Assembly (NCBI GenBank): GCA_036257535.1
Contig: DATAFJ010000211.1
Location: forward strand, 1 to 28,069
Direction of reading: 5' to 3'
Length of the DNA stretch: 28,069 nucleotides
Origin: DATAEE01 sp036257535
GTDB lineage: Bacteria > Acidobacteriota > Vicinamibacteria > Vicinamibacterales > 2-12-FULL-66-21
In this document: piece by piece, positions 8,493-15,211 of the stretch
Position numbering within the stretch: position 1 is the stretch's first letter
How the letters are laid out: each line of letters starts with the position of its first letter
The notes under the pieces: generated by a model
The model's input: only the letters and a program-made list of their open reading frames with translations
Databases searched by the model: none
Told to the model about the DNA's origin: nothing
Translations under genes and position numbers: made by a program

Positions 8493-9455
8493 TCAGGCGC
8501 GAACCGCGGTTCGCGCGCGATCCATCCGGGCCGGGAACGCCTGACGCGCCAGCAGCGCGACGAACTCGCGCTGCCATTCCGGTTCGGGCCGTTCGCGCAG
8601 CCTCGCAGCGCTCCACGTTCTGAGAATGCCGCGCCGCGTGATGCGGACCGTGCGGACGAGGCCGGCGCGCGCCGCCGGATCGATGGCCCAGCGCGCCATC
8701 ACGCTGACGCCCATGCCCGCCTTGACGAGCTCCAGGATCGCTTCGGTCAGCATCACCTCGGACACGCGCGCCGGCTCGACGCCGGCGGGCGTCAGAATGC
8801 GCGCGAAGATGAAGCTCTCGCGCCGATCCATGTTGTAGAGAATGACGTGCTCGCGGGCGAAGTCGACCGGGTCGATAAAGGCGCGGCGGGCGAAGGGATG
8901 GTCCGGCGCGACGACAGCCACGAGCTCGTCGTCGAAGAGGGGCGTGGTGACGACGCGCTTGTCGTCGACGGCGCTCGTGACGATCGCCAGATCGATCCGG
9001 CCCTCGAGGAGGGCCTCGAGCGGCCGGCGCGTGGCATCGGCGGCGATCTGCACGTCGACGCCGGGAAACCTGCGCTGAAAGATCTGCACGAGCGGCGGGA
9101 GCCAGTGATAGCCGGTGTTGCACTGCGTGCAGAGCCGCAGCACGCCTTTGCCGTTCTCGCCGAGGACGCGCAGCTCGTCTTCGGCGCGCCGAAGCTCCTC
9201 GAGGACGCGCCGTGACGCCGCGAGGACGCGCTCGCCGGCAGGGGTGAGCACCATTTTCTTGCCGAGGCGCAGGAAGAGCGGCAGGCCGAGCCGGGACTCG
9301 ACCTCGCGGAGCTGGTGCGACAGGGCCGACTGGGTGAGATGCAGGCGCCCGGCGGCCCGCGTGACGCTGCCCGTGGCAGCGATCTCGTGGACGAGGGCGA
9401 GATACCGGACGTCGAGCGTCAGCGGCACAACGACCATGGTATGAATGCTGCTCAT
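8493..9455 (-). CDS. LysR-type transcriptional regulator, MetR-like
   Basis: A DNA-binding regulator of 320 residues from ATG 9455. The winged helix-turn-helix spans about residues 16-75 (GSVTRAAGRLHLTQSALSHQ), followed by a linker helix and a periplasmic-binding-like effector domain (about 103-300). The segment LRLCTQCNTGYHWLPPLV corresponds to the diagnostic ECHSCIQWLTPAL region of MetR, and DHPF and the mid-domain also match, suggesting a methionine/homocysteine-related effector; this is inference. ATG 9437 and a GTG a few codons further are plausible later starts, because a TTGACA hexamer and a MetR-like box lie at or before the first ATG. No methionine gene is in the window. The divergent neighbour is the damaged SRPBCC gene. 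Confidence 0.9.
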   Translation of the reverse strand: MSSIHTMVVVPLTLDVRYLALVHEIAATGSVTRAAGRLHLTQSALSHQLREVESRLGLPLFLRLGKKMVLTPAGERVLAASRRVLEELRRAEDELRVLGENGKGVLRLCTQCNTGYHWLPPLVQIFQRRFPGVDVQIAADATRRPLEALLEGRIDLAIVTSAVDDKRVVTTPLFDDELVAVVAPDHPFARRAFIDPVDFAREHVILYNMDRRESFIFARILTPAGVEPARVSEVMLTEAILELVKAGMGVSVMARWAIDPAARAGLVRTVRITRRGILRTWSAARLRERPEPEWQREFVALLARQAFPARMDRARTAVRA

Positions 9456-9475
9456 CGATTGTCAAGAAACGATGA
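9442..9475 (-). promoter_or_regulatory. Candidate LysR/MetR-type operator and promoter
   Basis: TGAATGCTGCTCA at 9442-9454 differs at one position from the MetR consensus TGAA-N5-TTCA. Immediately beyond it, TCATCG (9452-9457) and CGATGA (9470-9475) form a 6-bp inverted repeat with a 12-bp gap. Within that gap the minus strand carries a perfect TTGACA (9462-9467). These fit an autoregulated promoter, but they overlap the first annotated start codon of the regulator, which would then need a start further inside. Confidence 0.4.
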
Positions 9476-9503
9476 GGAGTCCTGTATCCATACTCGCTCC
9501 GAG

Positions 9504-9597
9504 CTTTGAGCGTTGAGCCTTGAGCCAGGTGCGCTGTGAGCCTTGCCCTCAGAGCTCATCGCTCAGAGCTCATCGCTCAAAGCTCAGAGCTCATAGG
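9504..9597. repeat. Inverted repeat built of 7-bp units (GAGCTTT / AAAGCTC type)
   Basis: The left part, near 9501-9526, is 7-bp units GAGCTTT, GAGCGTT, GAGCCTT, GAGC. The right part (about 9553-9595) is 7-bp units of opposite sense: CAGAGCT, CATCGCT, CAGAGCT, CATCGCT, CAAAGCT, CAGAGCT, CAT. The spacer is ~25 bp. The organisation is the same as the 8-bp-unit element at 2264. The right end meets the first recognisable codon of the SRPBCC gene, so this element has replaced that gene's natural N-terminus and upstream region. Confidence 0.8.
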
Positions 9598-10077
9598 TTC
9601 ACGAGCGAGTTCGGATCCTGGTGGCCGTACCGAATGCATTCGATCGGCGGCGGTCGGATCGCGCGCCTCGTGTTCGAACCGGGGGTAGGCGGCCGGATCT
9701 TCGAGGAGCACCGCGACGGCCGGCGGTTTCAGTGGGGCGAGGTGCTCGTGTGGGAGCCGCCGCACCGCGTGCGATTCACCTGGCATCCGGCGCGCGATCC
9801 ATCGACCGCGCAGGAGGTCGGGATCGAGTTCCTGCCAGAGGGGAGCGGAACTGCTGCGCCTGACGGGGGATGGATGGGAGGATGGGGCCGCGGCGCCGCC
9901 CGGGCGCGCAGGGGCTACCGCGTCGGCTGGGGCTACGTGCTGAACGTGTGGGCGGGCCGGCGGACGCTCGGCATGTCCTTGCTCGACGGCGTCGCGGCCG
10001 GCATCGACGTCGTGCAGAAACTGCGCGGCGGCGTGGACGCCGAGATCGCGCGTGCGGGAGGAGAGATCAGCAGGTAA
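9520..10077 (+). pseudogene. SRPBCC/AHSA1-like domain protein, 5'-disrupted and frameshifted
   Basis: Family-like sequence begins abruptly near 9598 (FTSEFGSWWPYRMHSIGG) and continues through FEPGVGGRIFEE, WEPPHRVRFTWHP and QEVGIEFLPEGSGT, all typical of AHSA1-type START-fold proteins. The preceding ~26 residues of the open frame (TTG 9520) are encoded by the 7-bp repeat and are not family-like. From 9851 to about 9888 the family-like reading lies in the +1 frame (LLRLTGDGWEDG, the expected strand and DGWE turn), after which the first frame resumes with AARARRGYRVGWGYVLNVW. This implies two compensating indels that leave a scrambled ~13-residue stretch. A shortened but open product is possible; a non-functional gene or sequencing indels are more likely. 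It is convergent with, and overlaps, the phosphatase-like gene. Confidence 0.65.
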
Positions 10078-10672
10078 GGGGCCAGACCCCATTTTTCTCG
10101 ATTTTCGTAAGCCTACTCTTCTGCGCCGAGCTTACAAAAATCGAAAAAATGGGGTCTGACCCCTTGTGCCTGTCAATATACCCGCGCGCGAATTCCTCGA
10201 GGTGCGGCGCCGTCGTGAGGCCCACCTTCTTCGCCTCGTCGGCTGCCTTCTCGACCGGCCAGCCGTCGCGCACCGCGCGGCGGATCATCCAGAACGCGCC
10301 CACGCGAATCGCCGCCGTGCAGTGAATGAACATCGGGCGGTTCGCCGGATCGTCGGTGATGCGGAGGAACTCGTCGACCTGCGCGTCTTTCGGATCGCCC
10401 GCCGACACCGGAACGTTGAAGTACTTCATGCCCGCCTTTTCGACAGCGGCGCGCTCTTCTTCGGCACGATGCTCAGTGGGTTGTCTCAGGTTGAGCACGG
10501 CCTTCACGCCGTCGGCCTTGAGCTTGGCGAAGTGTTCGACTCTCGGTTGACCGCCCGTGCAGAAGTCCGGCGTGACCTGGAGAAAGTTGCGGATCGGCGG
10601 CAGCTCTTGCGGCGCGCCTTCCTGACCCAGCCCACCCGCGAGCAGCGCAACCATTAACAGGTACTTCGTCAT
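10067..10672 (-). CDS. Secreted protein-tyrosine-phosphatase-like protein
   Basis: A 201-residue protein with a signal peptide (about 1-16, MTKYLLMVALLAGGLG), followed by a dual-specificity-phosphatase-like fold. Typical landmarks are the N-terminal (D)FCTGGQP segment, KADGVKAVLNLR, FNVPVSAGDP and the active-site loop FIHCTAAIRVGAFW (Cys118 with Arg123). This resembles the HCxxGNRVG loop of the TIGR01244/'fused DSP-PTPase' relatives, although the usual Gly-Asn is Ala-Ile here. It acts outside the cytoplasm if exported; the substrate is unknown. The last ~31 residues (after RGYIDRHK) are translated from the long GGGGTC palindrome at 10076-10165, so the original stop has been lost or displaced. 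The frame closes at 10067, overlapping the end of the convergent SRPBCC gene. Confidence 0.8.
   Translation of the reverse strand: MTKYLLMVALLAGGLGQEGAPQELPPIRNFLQVTPDFCTGGQPRVEHFAKLKADGVKAVLNLRQPTEHRAEEERAAVEKAGMKYFNVPVSAGDPKDAQVDEFLRITDDPANRPMFIHCTAAIRVGAFWMIRRAVRDGWPVEKAADEAKKVGLTTAPHLEEFARGYIDRHKGSDPIFSIFVSSAQKSRLTKIEKNGVWPLTC
10076..10165. repeat. Long REP-like inverted repeat with GGGGTCAGACCCC ends
   Basis: The left arm 10076-10112 and right arm 10130-10165 are near-perfect reverse complements of 36-37 nt, enclosing a 17-nt loop. The arms begin AAGGGGCCAGACCCC and end GGGGTCTGACCCCTT, and inside carry an A/T-rich TCGATTTT-type segment. Each arm's outer end is itself a small palindrome, the same one found alone at 5299-5316. 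It lies between convergent genes and could terminate both, but it is translated as the C-terminus of the - strand gene. Confidence 0.88.
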
Positions 10673-10769
10673 ACCGCGATCTTAGCCCTTTCTCCGCCCG
10701 AAATCCGAGCCGGGCGCAGCGACGTAGAGCCAATCGACCACGCTCTCAAGGAGAAGAGGAGAACACGAC

Positions 10770-11612
10770 ATGCGGGCAACATTTGCAACTTTGAGCATTG
10801 CTGTTCTGGCGATGGCCTATGCCGGGCCTACGGTACACGCGACCGGGGATCGCGACCTGCGCGTGTTCGGGTTGACCGACGACGGCCGGCTCGTGCGATT
10901 CCGGGCGGGCGCTCCGCGAATGGAGAGGGACTTCGGCTACGTCTCGAATCTCATGGGTGCGGACACGGCGCTCATCGGCATCGATTTCCGCGTACAGGAC
11001 GGGAAGCTCTACGGCGTCGGCAACGGCGGAGGCGTCTACACGATCGACACGACGACGGCCAGGGCGACGTTCGTCAACGCGCTCACCGTTCCACTCTCGG
11101 GTACAAGCTTCGGCGTCGACTTCAACCCGGCCGCCGATCGCCTGCGGATCATCAGCGACGCCGGTCAGAACCTCGCGCACAACGTGAACGCGGGCGGCGT
11201 GACTGCCGCGAACGGCACGCTGACGTATACGCCGCCGCCGGCAGCGCCGGTTTCGGCGACCGGCGTCACGGCCGCCGCATATACGAACAACGACCTCAAT
11301 CAACCGGCAACGGCGACGACGCTCTTCGACCTGGACACGATGCTTGATCAGACCGTCATCCAGTCGCCGCCGAGCACCGGCATCCTCGTCGCGACGGGCC
11401 AGCTGGGCGTCGATGCAGGATCTCCCGCCGGGTTCGACATCTACAGCCGGCGCGTCGCCGGCGTCGCGGTCGCCAATCAGGGGTTCGCCTCGCTCGTCGT
11501 GAACGGCAAGTCCGGTTTCTATCGAATCAACCTCACCACCGGCCGGGCCACGCGGCTGGGCAGCCTCGACGACATGGTCGTGGACGTTGCGATTCCGCTG
11601 AATCAGACCTGA
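10770..11612 (+). CDS. DUF4394 domain-containing exported protein
   Basis: A 280-residue protein with a signal peptide (about 1-25, cleavage near VHA-TG), followed by a DUF4394 beta-propeller-like domain: FGLTDDGRLVRFRAG, LIGIDFRVQDGKLYGVG, GGGVYTIDT, SFGVDFNPAADRLRIISD, YTNNDLNQPATATTLFDLD and SPAGFDIYSR. The molecular function of DUF4394 is unknown; members are extracytoplasmic. It has a strong purine-rich leader (AAGGAGAAGAGGAG, 10748-10761) 8 nt before the ATG. It is the first gene of an operon with a fasciclin protein 11 bp downstream, a pairing I regard as common for this family. Confidence 0.92.
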   Translation: MRATFATLSIAVLAMAYAGPTVHATGDRDLRVFGLTDDGRLVRFRAGAPRMERDFGYVSNLMGADTALIGIDFRVQDGKLYGVGNGGGVYTIDTTTARATFVNALTVPLSGTSFGVDFNPAADRLRIISDAGQNLAHNVNAGGVTAANGTLTYTPPPAAPVSATGVTAAAYTNNDLNQPATATTLFDLDTMLDQTVIQSPPSTGILVATGQLGVDAGSPAGFDIYSRRVAGVAVANQGFASLVVNGKSGFYRINLTTGRATRLGSLDDMVVDVAIPLNQT

Positions 11613-11623
11613 AGGAGAAAACG

Positions 11624-12166
11624 ATGAAGAAGGTCACCATACTCGCGGCGATGCTGGCCATGACGTCGCTGGGGCTGGCGCAGGAAGGCACGGTACGCGT
11701 CGGCGGACAGCCGATGTATCCGAGCAAGAACATCATCGAGAACGCGGTCAACTCGGCGGATCACACGACGCTCGTCACCGCCGTGAAGGCAGCCGGGCTC
11801 GTGGATACGCTGCAGGGCCCGGGCCCATTCACGGTCTTCGCGCCGGTGAACGCCGCGTTCGCGTCGCTTCCCGCCGGAACGGTCGAGAAGCTGCTCAAGC
11901 CGGAGAGCAAGGACACGCTGACGGCGGTCCTCACCTACCACGTCGTCGCCGGCCGGCTGAACGCGAAGTCGCTCGAGCGGCAGATCCAGGCGGGCGGCGG
12001 CAAGGCCATGCTGAAAACCGTCCAGGGCGGAACACTGACCGTCATGATGAACGGCGACAACCTCGCCATTCAGGACGCGAAGGGCGGGACGGCGAACATC
12101 GCCATCACGAACGTCATGCAGTCGAACGGCGTGATTCACGTGATCGACCGCGTCCTTCTGCCGTAG
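11624..12166 (+). CDS. Fasciclin (FAS1) domain exported protein
   Basis: A 180-residue protein with a signal peptide (about 1-19, MKKVTILAAMLAMTSLGLA-Q) and one FAS1 domain (about 38-179). The family's H1 motif is seen as FTVFAPVNAAFASLP, the YH motif as LTYHVVAG, and the C-terminal H2 region as NGVIHVIDRVLLP. FAS1 domains mediate adhesion or protein contacts outside the membrane. The start is supported by AGGAG at 11613-11617, immediately after the DUF4394 stop. It is followed after 5 bp by the molybdoenzyme gene, so it belongs to the same transcription unit and is probably periplasmic. Confidence 0.94.
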   Translation: MKKVTILAAMLAMTSLGLAQEGTVRVGGQPMYPSKNIIENAVNSADHTTLVTAVKAAGLVDTLQGPGPFTVFAPVNAAFASLPAGTVEKLLKPESKDTLTAVLTYHVVAGRLNAKSLERQIQAGGGKAMLKTVQGGTLTVMMNGDNLAIQDAKGGTANIAITNVMQSNGVIHVIDRVLLP

Positions 12167-12171
12167 CGGGG

Positions 12172-12870
12172 ATGAAGAAACGCCTCTCGCGCCGCGCGTT
12201 GCTGTCGCTTGCGCCCGCCGTCCTGGCGGGCGCGGCGGCAGCACCGCCATTTCGGGATCGATTCCTGGCGGCCGGCGGCGCGTTGAACGATTTCTTGTCG
12301 GCGCTGGACTTCGGTTCCGGACGGCTGGCGCTGGAGTACGAGGATGCCGAGCTGACACCGCTCGAGCGCTTCCCGCTCAACAGCTACGACCGGCACGAGC
12401 CGGAGTTCGACCCGGCATCGTGGCAGCTGCGCGTGGAGGGATGTGTGGCGCGACCAGGAGACTATTCGCTGTCAGACATCATGACGCTGTTTCGGCGACG
12501 CCAGAACGTCCGGCACATCTGCATCGAGGGCTGGAGCGTCGTCGGCGCGTTCGGCGGCGCGCAGCTCGAAGACGTCCTCCGGTTCGTCGGCGCCGATCTC
12601 ACGGCGCCGTTCGTCGAGGTCACGTGCCTGGACGACTACTACACGTCCTTCGACATGGCGAGCTGCCTGCATCCCCAGACGCTGCTGTGCGACGAGATGT
12701 ACGGGAAGCCCCTGACGCGTGGGCACGGAGCGCCGCTCAGGATGCACATGCCGACGAAGCTGGGCTACAAGTCGGCGAAGTATCTGTCGTCTCTCCGCGT
12801 CACGCGCGAACGTCCGCGATACCGCGGTTTGTGGGAAGACCAGGGTTATCCATGGCACGCGGGCCTTTGA
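12172..12870 (+). CDS. Tat-exported sulfite-oxidase-type molybdopterin oxidoreductase
   Basis: A 232-residue catalytic subunit of the sulfite oxidase/MsrP superfamily. The N-terminus carries a twin-arginine leader (LSRRALLSLAPAVLAG), so the folded Mo-enzyme is exported. The core spans about 66-215: FPLNSYDRHEPEFDPASW, the Mo-ligating Cys117 in HICIEGWS, VTCLDDYYTSFD, and GAPLRMHMPTKLGYKSAKYL near the C-terminus. It is shorter than E. coli MsrP and typical of the small family members found with a cytochrome b561 partner. The next gene begins 19 bp before its stop in another frame and encodes that cytochrome. Its substrate is unknown; reduction of oxidised periplasmic molecules with membrane electrons is a reasonable inference. 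Confidence 0.92.
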   Translation: MKKRLSRRALLSLAPAVLAGAAAAPPFRDRFLAAGGALNDFLSALDFGSGRLALEYEDAELTPLERFPLNSYDRHEPEFDPASWQLRVEGCVARPGDYSLSDIMTLFRRRQNVRHICIEGWSVVGAFGGAQLEDVLRFVGADLTAPFVEVTCLDDYYTSFDMASCLHPQTLLCDEMYGKPLTRGHGAPLRMHMPTKLGYKSAKYLSSLRVTRERPRYRGLWEDQGYPWHAGL

Positions 12871-13395
12871 CCGCGGACGCGCATCCGTGGATTGTCCGCG
12901 CCACGCACTGGCTCAACGCGGTCCTGCTCGGCATCCTGATCGCCAGCGGGCTCGAGATCTTCGCGGCGTTTCCGAGCTTCGGGCAGAAGATCCCGGAGAC
13001 GCGCCTCCTCGAGACCCCCGCCTTTCTCCGCCTTGGCGGCTGGCTCGGCGGCGGGCTGCAGTGGCACCTGGCGTTCATGTGGCCGTTCATGGCGACAGGC
13101 GTCCTGTACGTGTGGTATTCGCTCGTCACCCGTCGCGGGAAAGTGACCGCCGATCTGTACAACCGATTCAGAAGCGCGCCTACACGATAGTCATCCTCAC
13201 AGCCGTTGTGTCGGTCGCGACTGGCTGGATGCTCTACAAGCCGGTGCAGCTCGCGCCGCTCGTCGAGTGGTCCGGCGGCTTCGGCGTCGTCCGCTTCCTG
13301 CATTTCGCGGCAACGTGCGTGCTGCTGGCGTTCATTCCTGGCCACGTGCTGATGGTGGCGTTCACGGGAGAAAAGCGTTGCGGTCGATGCTGTAG
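12852..13395 (+). pseudogene. Cytochrome b561 family membrane subunit, two frameshifts
   Basis: The electron-donor subunit for the adjacent molybdoenzyme, readable only through three frames. ATG 12852 gives MARGPLTADAHPWIVRATHWLN, TM1 and TM2 (LQWHLAFMWPFMATGVLYVWY), then stops at 13190. From about 13171 the reading continues one base back as QKRAYTIVILTAVVSVATGW, through YKPVQLAPLVEW and LHFAATCVLLAFIPGHVLMVA. Near 13360 it shifts again to VHGRKALRSML and stops at 13393-13395. Both shifts are consistent with single missing bases. Histidines expected for two b hemes (ATHW, QWH, LHFAA, PGH) are all retained, so the damage is either very recent or an assembly error. Overlap with the upstream gene implies translational coupling. 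Confidence 0.82.
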
Positions 13396-13472
13396 CGCGG
13401 AGGACCGACGGCTTCCTCTAATTTTCCTCCGCTTCCGCGCCCGGCGACCCAGGGTGGCGGGCCCGTCAGATT

Positions 13473-13544
13473 CTCTGCGAGCTCTGCGAACTCGGCCTTT
13501 AGTACGTTTCTGCGCCCTCCGCGCCCTCCGCGCCCTCAGAGACC
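13473..13544. repeat. Short-unit repeat region, 9-bp units (CTCTGCGAG / TCCGCGCCC type)
   Basis: The first block, 13473-13499, has 9-bp units CTCTGCGAG, CTCTGCGAA, CTCGGCCTT. The second block, 13509-13544, has TCTGCGCCC, TCCGCGCCC, TCCGCGCCC, TCAGAGACC. Both blocks share the 9-bp phase and the same strand sense. The second block includes the stop codon and last codons of the - strand PLP enzyme (13536). Confidence 0.7.
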
Positions 13545-14921
13545 CCGGACCGCTGTCGCGATGTTCCCGAGCGCCAGCTCTACCTGCTTGCGCGACGTCG
13601 CGATGTTCATCCGCATGTGGCCGCCGCCGCCCTTGCCGTACGCGCTGCCCGGGTTCATGTGCACTCCCGCCCGTTCGACGAAGAACCGCTGCATCATCAT
13701 TTCGGGCGTGCGCGCAGGATCGCTCGCCTTCTTCGTCCGGTTGTGCTCGTCGGCCAGCTTGCTCGCGCCGATGCGCTCCATCAGATCGCTGACGTCGAGC
13801 CAGCACAGATACGTCGCCTCCGCCTTCGACAGCTTGACACCCGGGATCTTGTCCTGGATGTACGACGCCGCGAGTTCGTGCGTGCCGTCGATGTAGGCGG
13901 CCGCCTGGCTCAGCCACGCTTCCCCTTCGACGTACGCCGCATGATTGGCGACCATGCCGAGCGTCGTGATGTCGTGGCGCACGTAGGGCGTCACGCGCGC
14001 CAGCAGATCCGGATTCGTCGAGTAGAACCATCCCACCTTGTGGGACGACACGTTGAACGACTTGCTCGCCGCGTTGAACGAGATGCTGTTGTTGACGATT
14101 TCCCTGTTCGGCAGACTGGCGAACGGCGTGTGTTTGTGGCCCTTGCTGACGAAGTCGCAGTGGATCTCGTCGGCCAGGACCACCACGCGCCGCCGCAGGC
14201 AGATCTCACCGATGCGCGTGAGCTCCTCGGGGCTCCAGCAGTTGCCGGTCGGGTTGTGCGGGTTGCACAGGATGAAGAGGTGCGTGTCGGGCCCGATCCG
14301 CCGCTCGAGGTCTTCGTAGTCCATCCAATACCGGCCATTCTCGAACTTCATCGGGCTCTCGTCGGCAAGCGTGCCGGTGAAGGCGAGATCGACGTAGAAG
14401 CCGTCGTAGGCGGGCGTGGCGAGAAGCACTTTCGTGCCCCGCGGTTGGAACGCCTGGATGACGGAGATGAGCGCCGGGTGCACGCCGTTCGTGAAGACGA
14501 TCGTCGCCGGATCGATGGCCACGCCGTAGCGACGCTTGTTCCACGCGGCGATCGCCTCTGCCATCACCGGGCCGGCCGCCGTCATGTCGAGGTAGCCCCA
14601 GTTCTCGTGCCCGAGGCGTTCCTGCAGCGCCTTGGTGATGCACGGGGCGGCGCGGAAGTCCATGTCCGCGATCCCCATGCCGACCTGAATGCTGCCCTTG
14701 CCGTAGGTCCGCACCTGCTGGTCGTACTTGATGCAGTCGGTGCCGAACCGCGGATAGACGGTATCGAAGTCGAACCGGCCATCAGCCGGGCCGGGGTTGA
14801 AGGCAGGATGCGTCACGGAGGCGCCGCTCGCGTCGCGGTACCCGACCACGCCGGCAACGGCCGTGAGGCCGGCGCTCCGCAGGAAGGATCGACGGTCGAG
14901 GCCCTGGTCCTGGTCTGCCAT
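13536..14921 (-). CDS. Tat-exported PatB/MalY-like PLP-dependent aminotransferase/C-S lyase
   Basis: A 461-residue fold-type I PLP enzyme of the MalY/PatB group, whose cytosolic members are cystathionine beta-lyases. It carries a twin-arginine leader (DRRSFLRSAGLTAVAG, about 9-25), giving a predicted periplasmic location and explaining the ~70 extra residues compared with usual ~390-residue homologues. Active-site features: GMGIADMDF (about 81-89), the CNPHNPTG loop (219-226), DEIHCDF (Asp251, binding the PLP nitrogen) and Schiff-base Lys287 in NAASKSFNVSSHK. GGGGHMRMNIA near the C-terminus provides the carboxylate-binding Arg. The ATG at 14921 has GGGGAG 8 nt upstream. The specific substrate is unknown. 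It is transcribed divergently from PadR across the 24-bp repeat array. Confidence 0.9.
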   Translation of the reverse strand: MADQDQGLDRRSFLRSAGLTAVAGVVGYRDASGASVTHPAFNPGPADGRFDFDTVYPRFGTDCIKYDQQVRTYGKGSIQVGMGIADMDFRAAPCITKALQERLGHENWGYLDMTAAGPVMAEAIAAWNKRRYGVAIDPATIVFTNGVHPALISVIQAFQPRGTKVLLATPAYDGFYVDLAFTGTLADESPMKFENGRYWMDYEDLERRIGPDTHLFILCNPHNPTGNCWSPEELTRIGEICLRRRVVVLADEIHCDFVSKGHKHTPFASLPNREIVNNSISFNAASKSFNVSSHKVGWFYSTNPDLLARVTPYVRHDITTLGMVANHAAYVEGEAWLSQAAAYIDGTHELAASYIQDKIPGVKLSKAEATYLCWLDVSDLMERIGASKLADEHNRTKKASDPARTPEMMMQRFFVERAGVHMNPGSAYGKGGGGHMRMNIATSRKQVELALGNIATAVRGL

Positions 14922-15008
14922 ACAAGCGCTCCCCGCCCGCAGCGTCCCTCACCTCACCGCGCAACAAAACGCGCGGTGGGGCCCCGTCGCAGGCTGACGC
15001 ATCCTACA

Positions 15009-15164
15009 CCACGGATTTCGCGGATCAAGGATAAATGGCCACGGGTTTCACGGATCTCCACGATTGATCAGTGAAATCCGTGTAATCCGTGGCTCGTGGA
15101 TCCGTGTAATCCGTGGCTCGTGGATCCGTGCAATCCGTGGCTCGTGGATCCGTGCAATCCGTGG
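15009..15164. repeat. 24-bp tandem array with inverted flanking copies (ATCCGTGTAATCCGTGG type)
   Basis: Four consecutive copies of a 24-bp unit begin at 15079, 15103, 15127 and 15151, the last partial. The unit starts CGTGTAATCCGTGG and ends CTCGTGGATC, with T/C variation at one site (CGTGTAA versus CGTGCAA). Upstream, CCACGGATTTCGCGGAT (15009-15025) and CCACGGGTTTCACGGAT (15039-15055) are inverted relatives of the same sequence. The array lies between the divergent PLP enzyme and PadR genes. Because 24 is a multiple of 3, all frames read through it, giving spurious octapeptide-repeat ORFs. Confidence 0.9.
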
Positions 15165-15211
15165 CCCCTATTGCCAACCCATAGAAGATGTGGCATCGTG
15201 CCTGGCGTCAT

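Noticed and set aside
13617..15074. 485-codon open frame on the + strand
   Set aside because: It is antisense to the PLP enzyme, which shows a complete active site and a ribosome binding site.
15079..15164. Possible CRISPR array
   Set aside because: The copies are directly adjacent at exactly 24-bp spacing with no spacers, and no cas genes are present.
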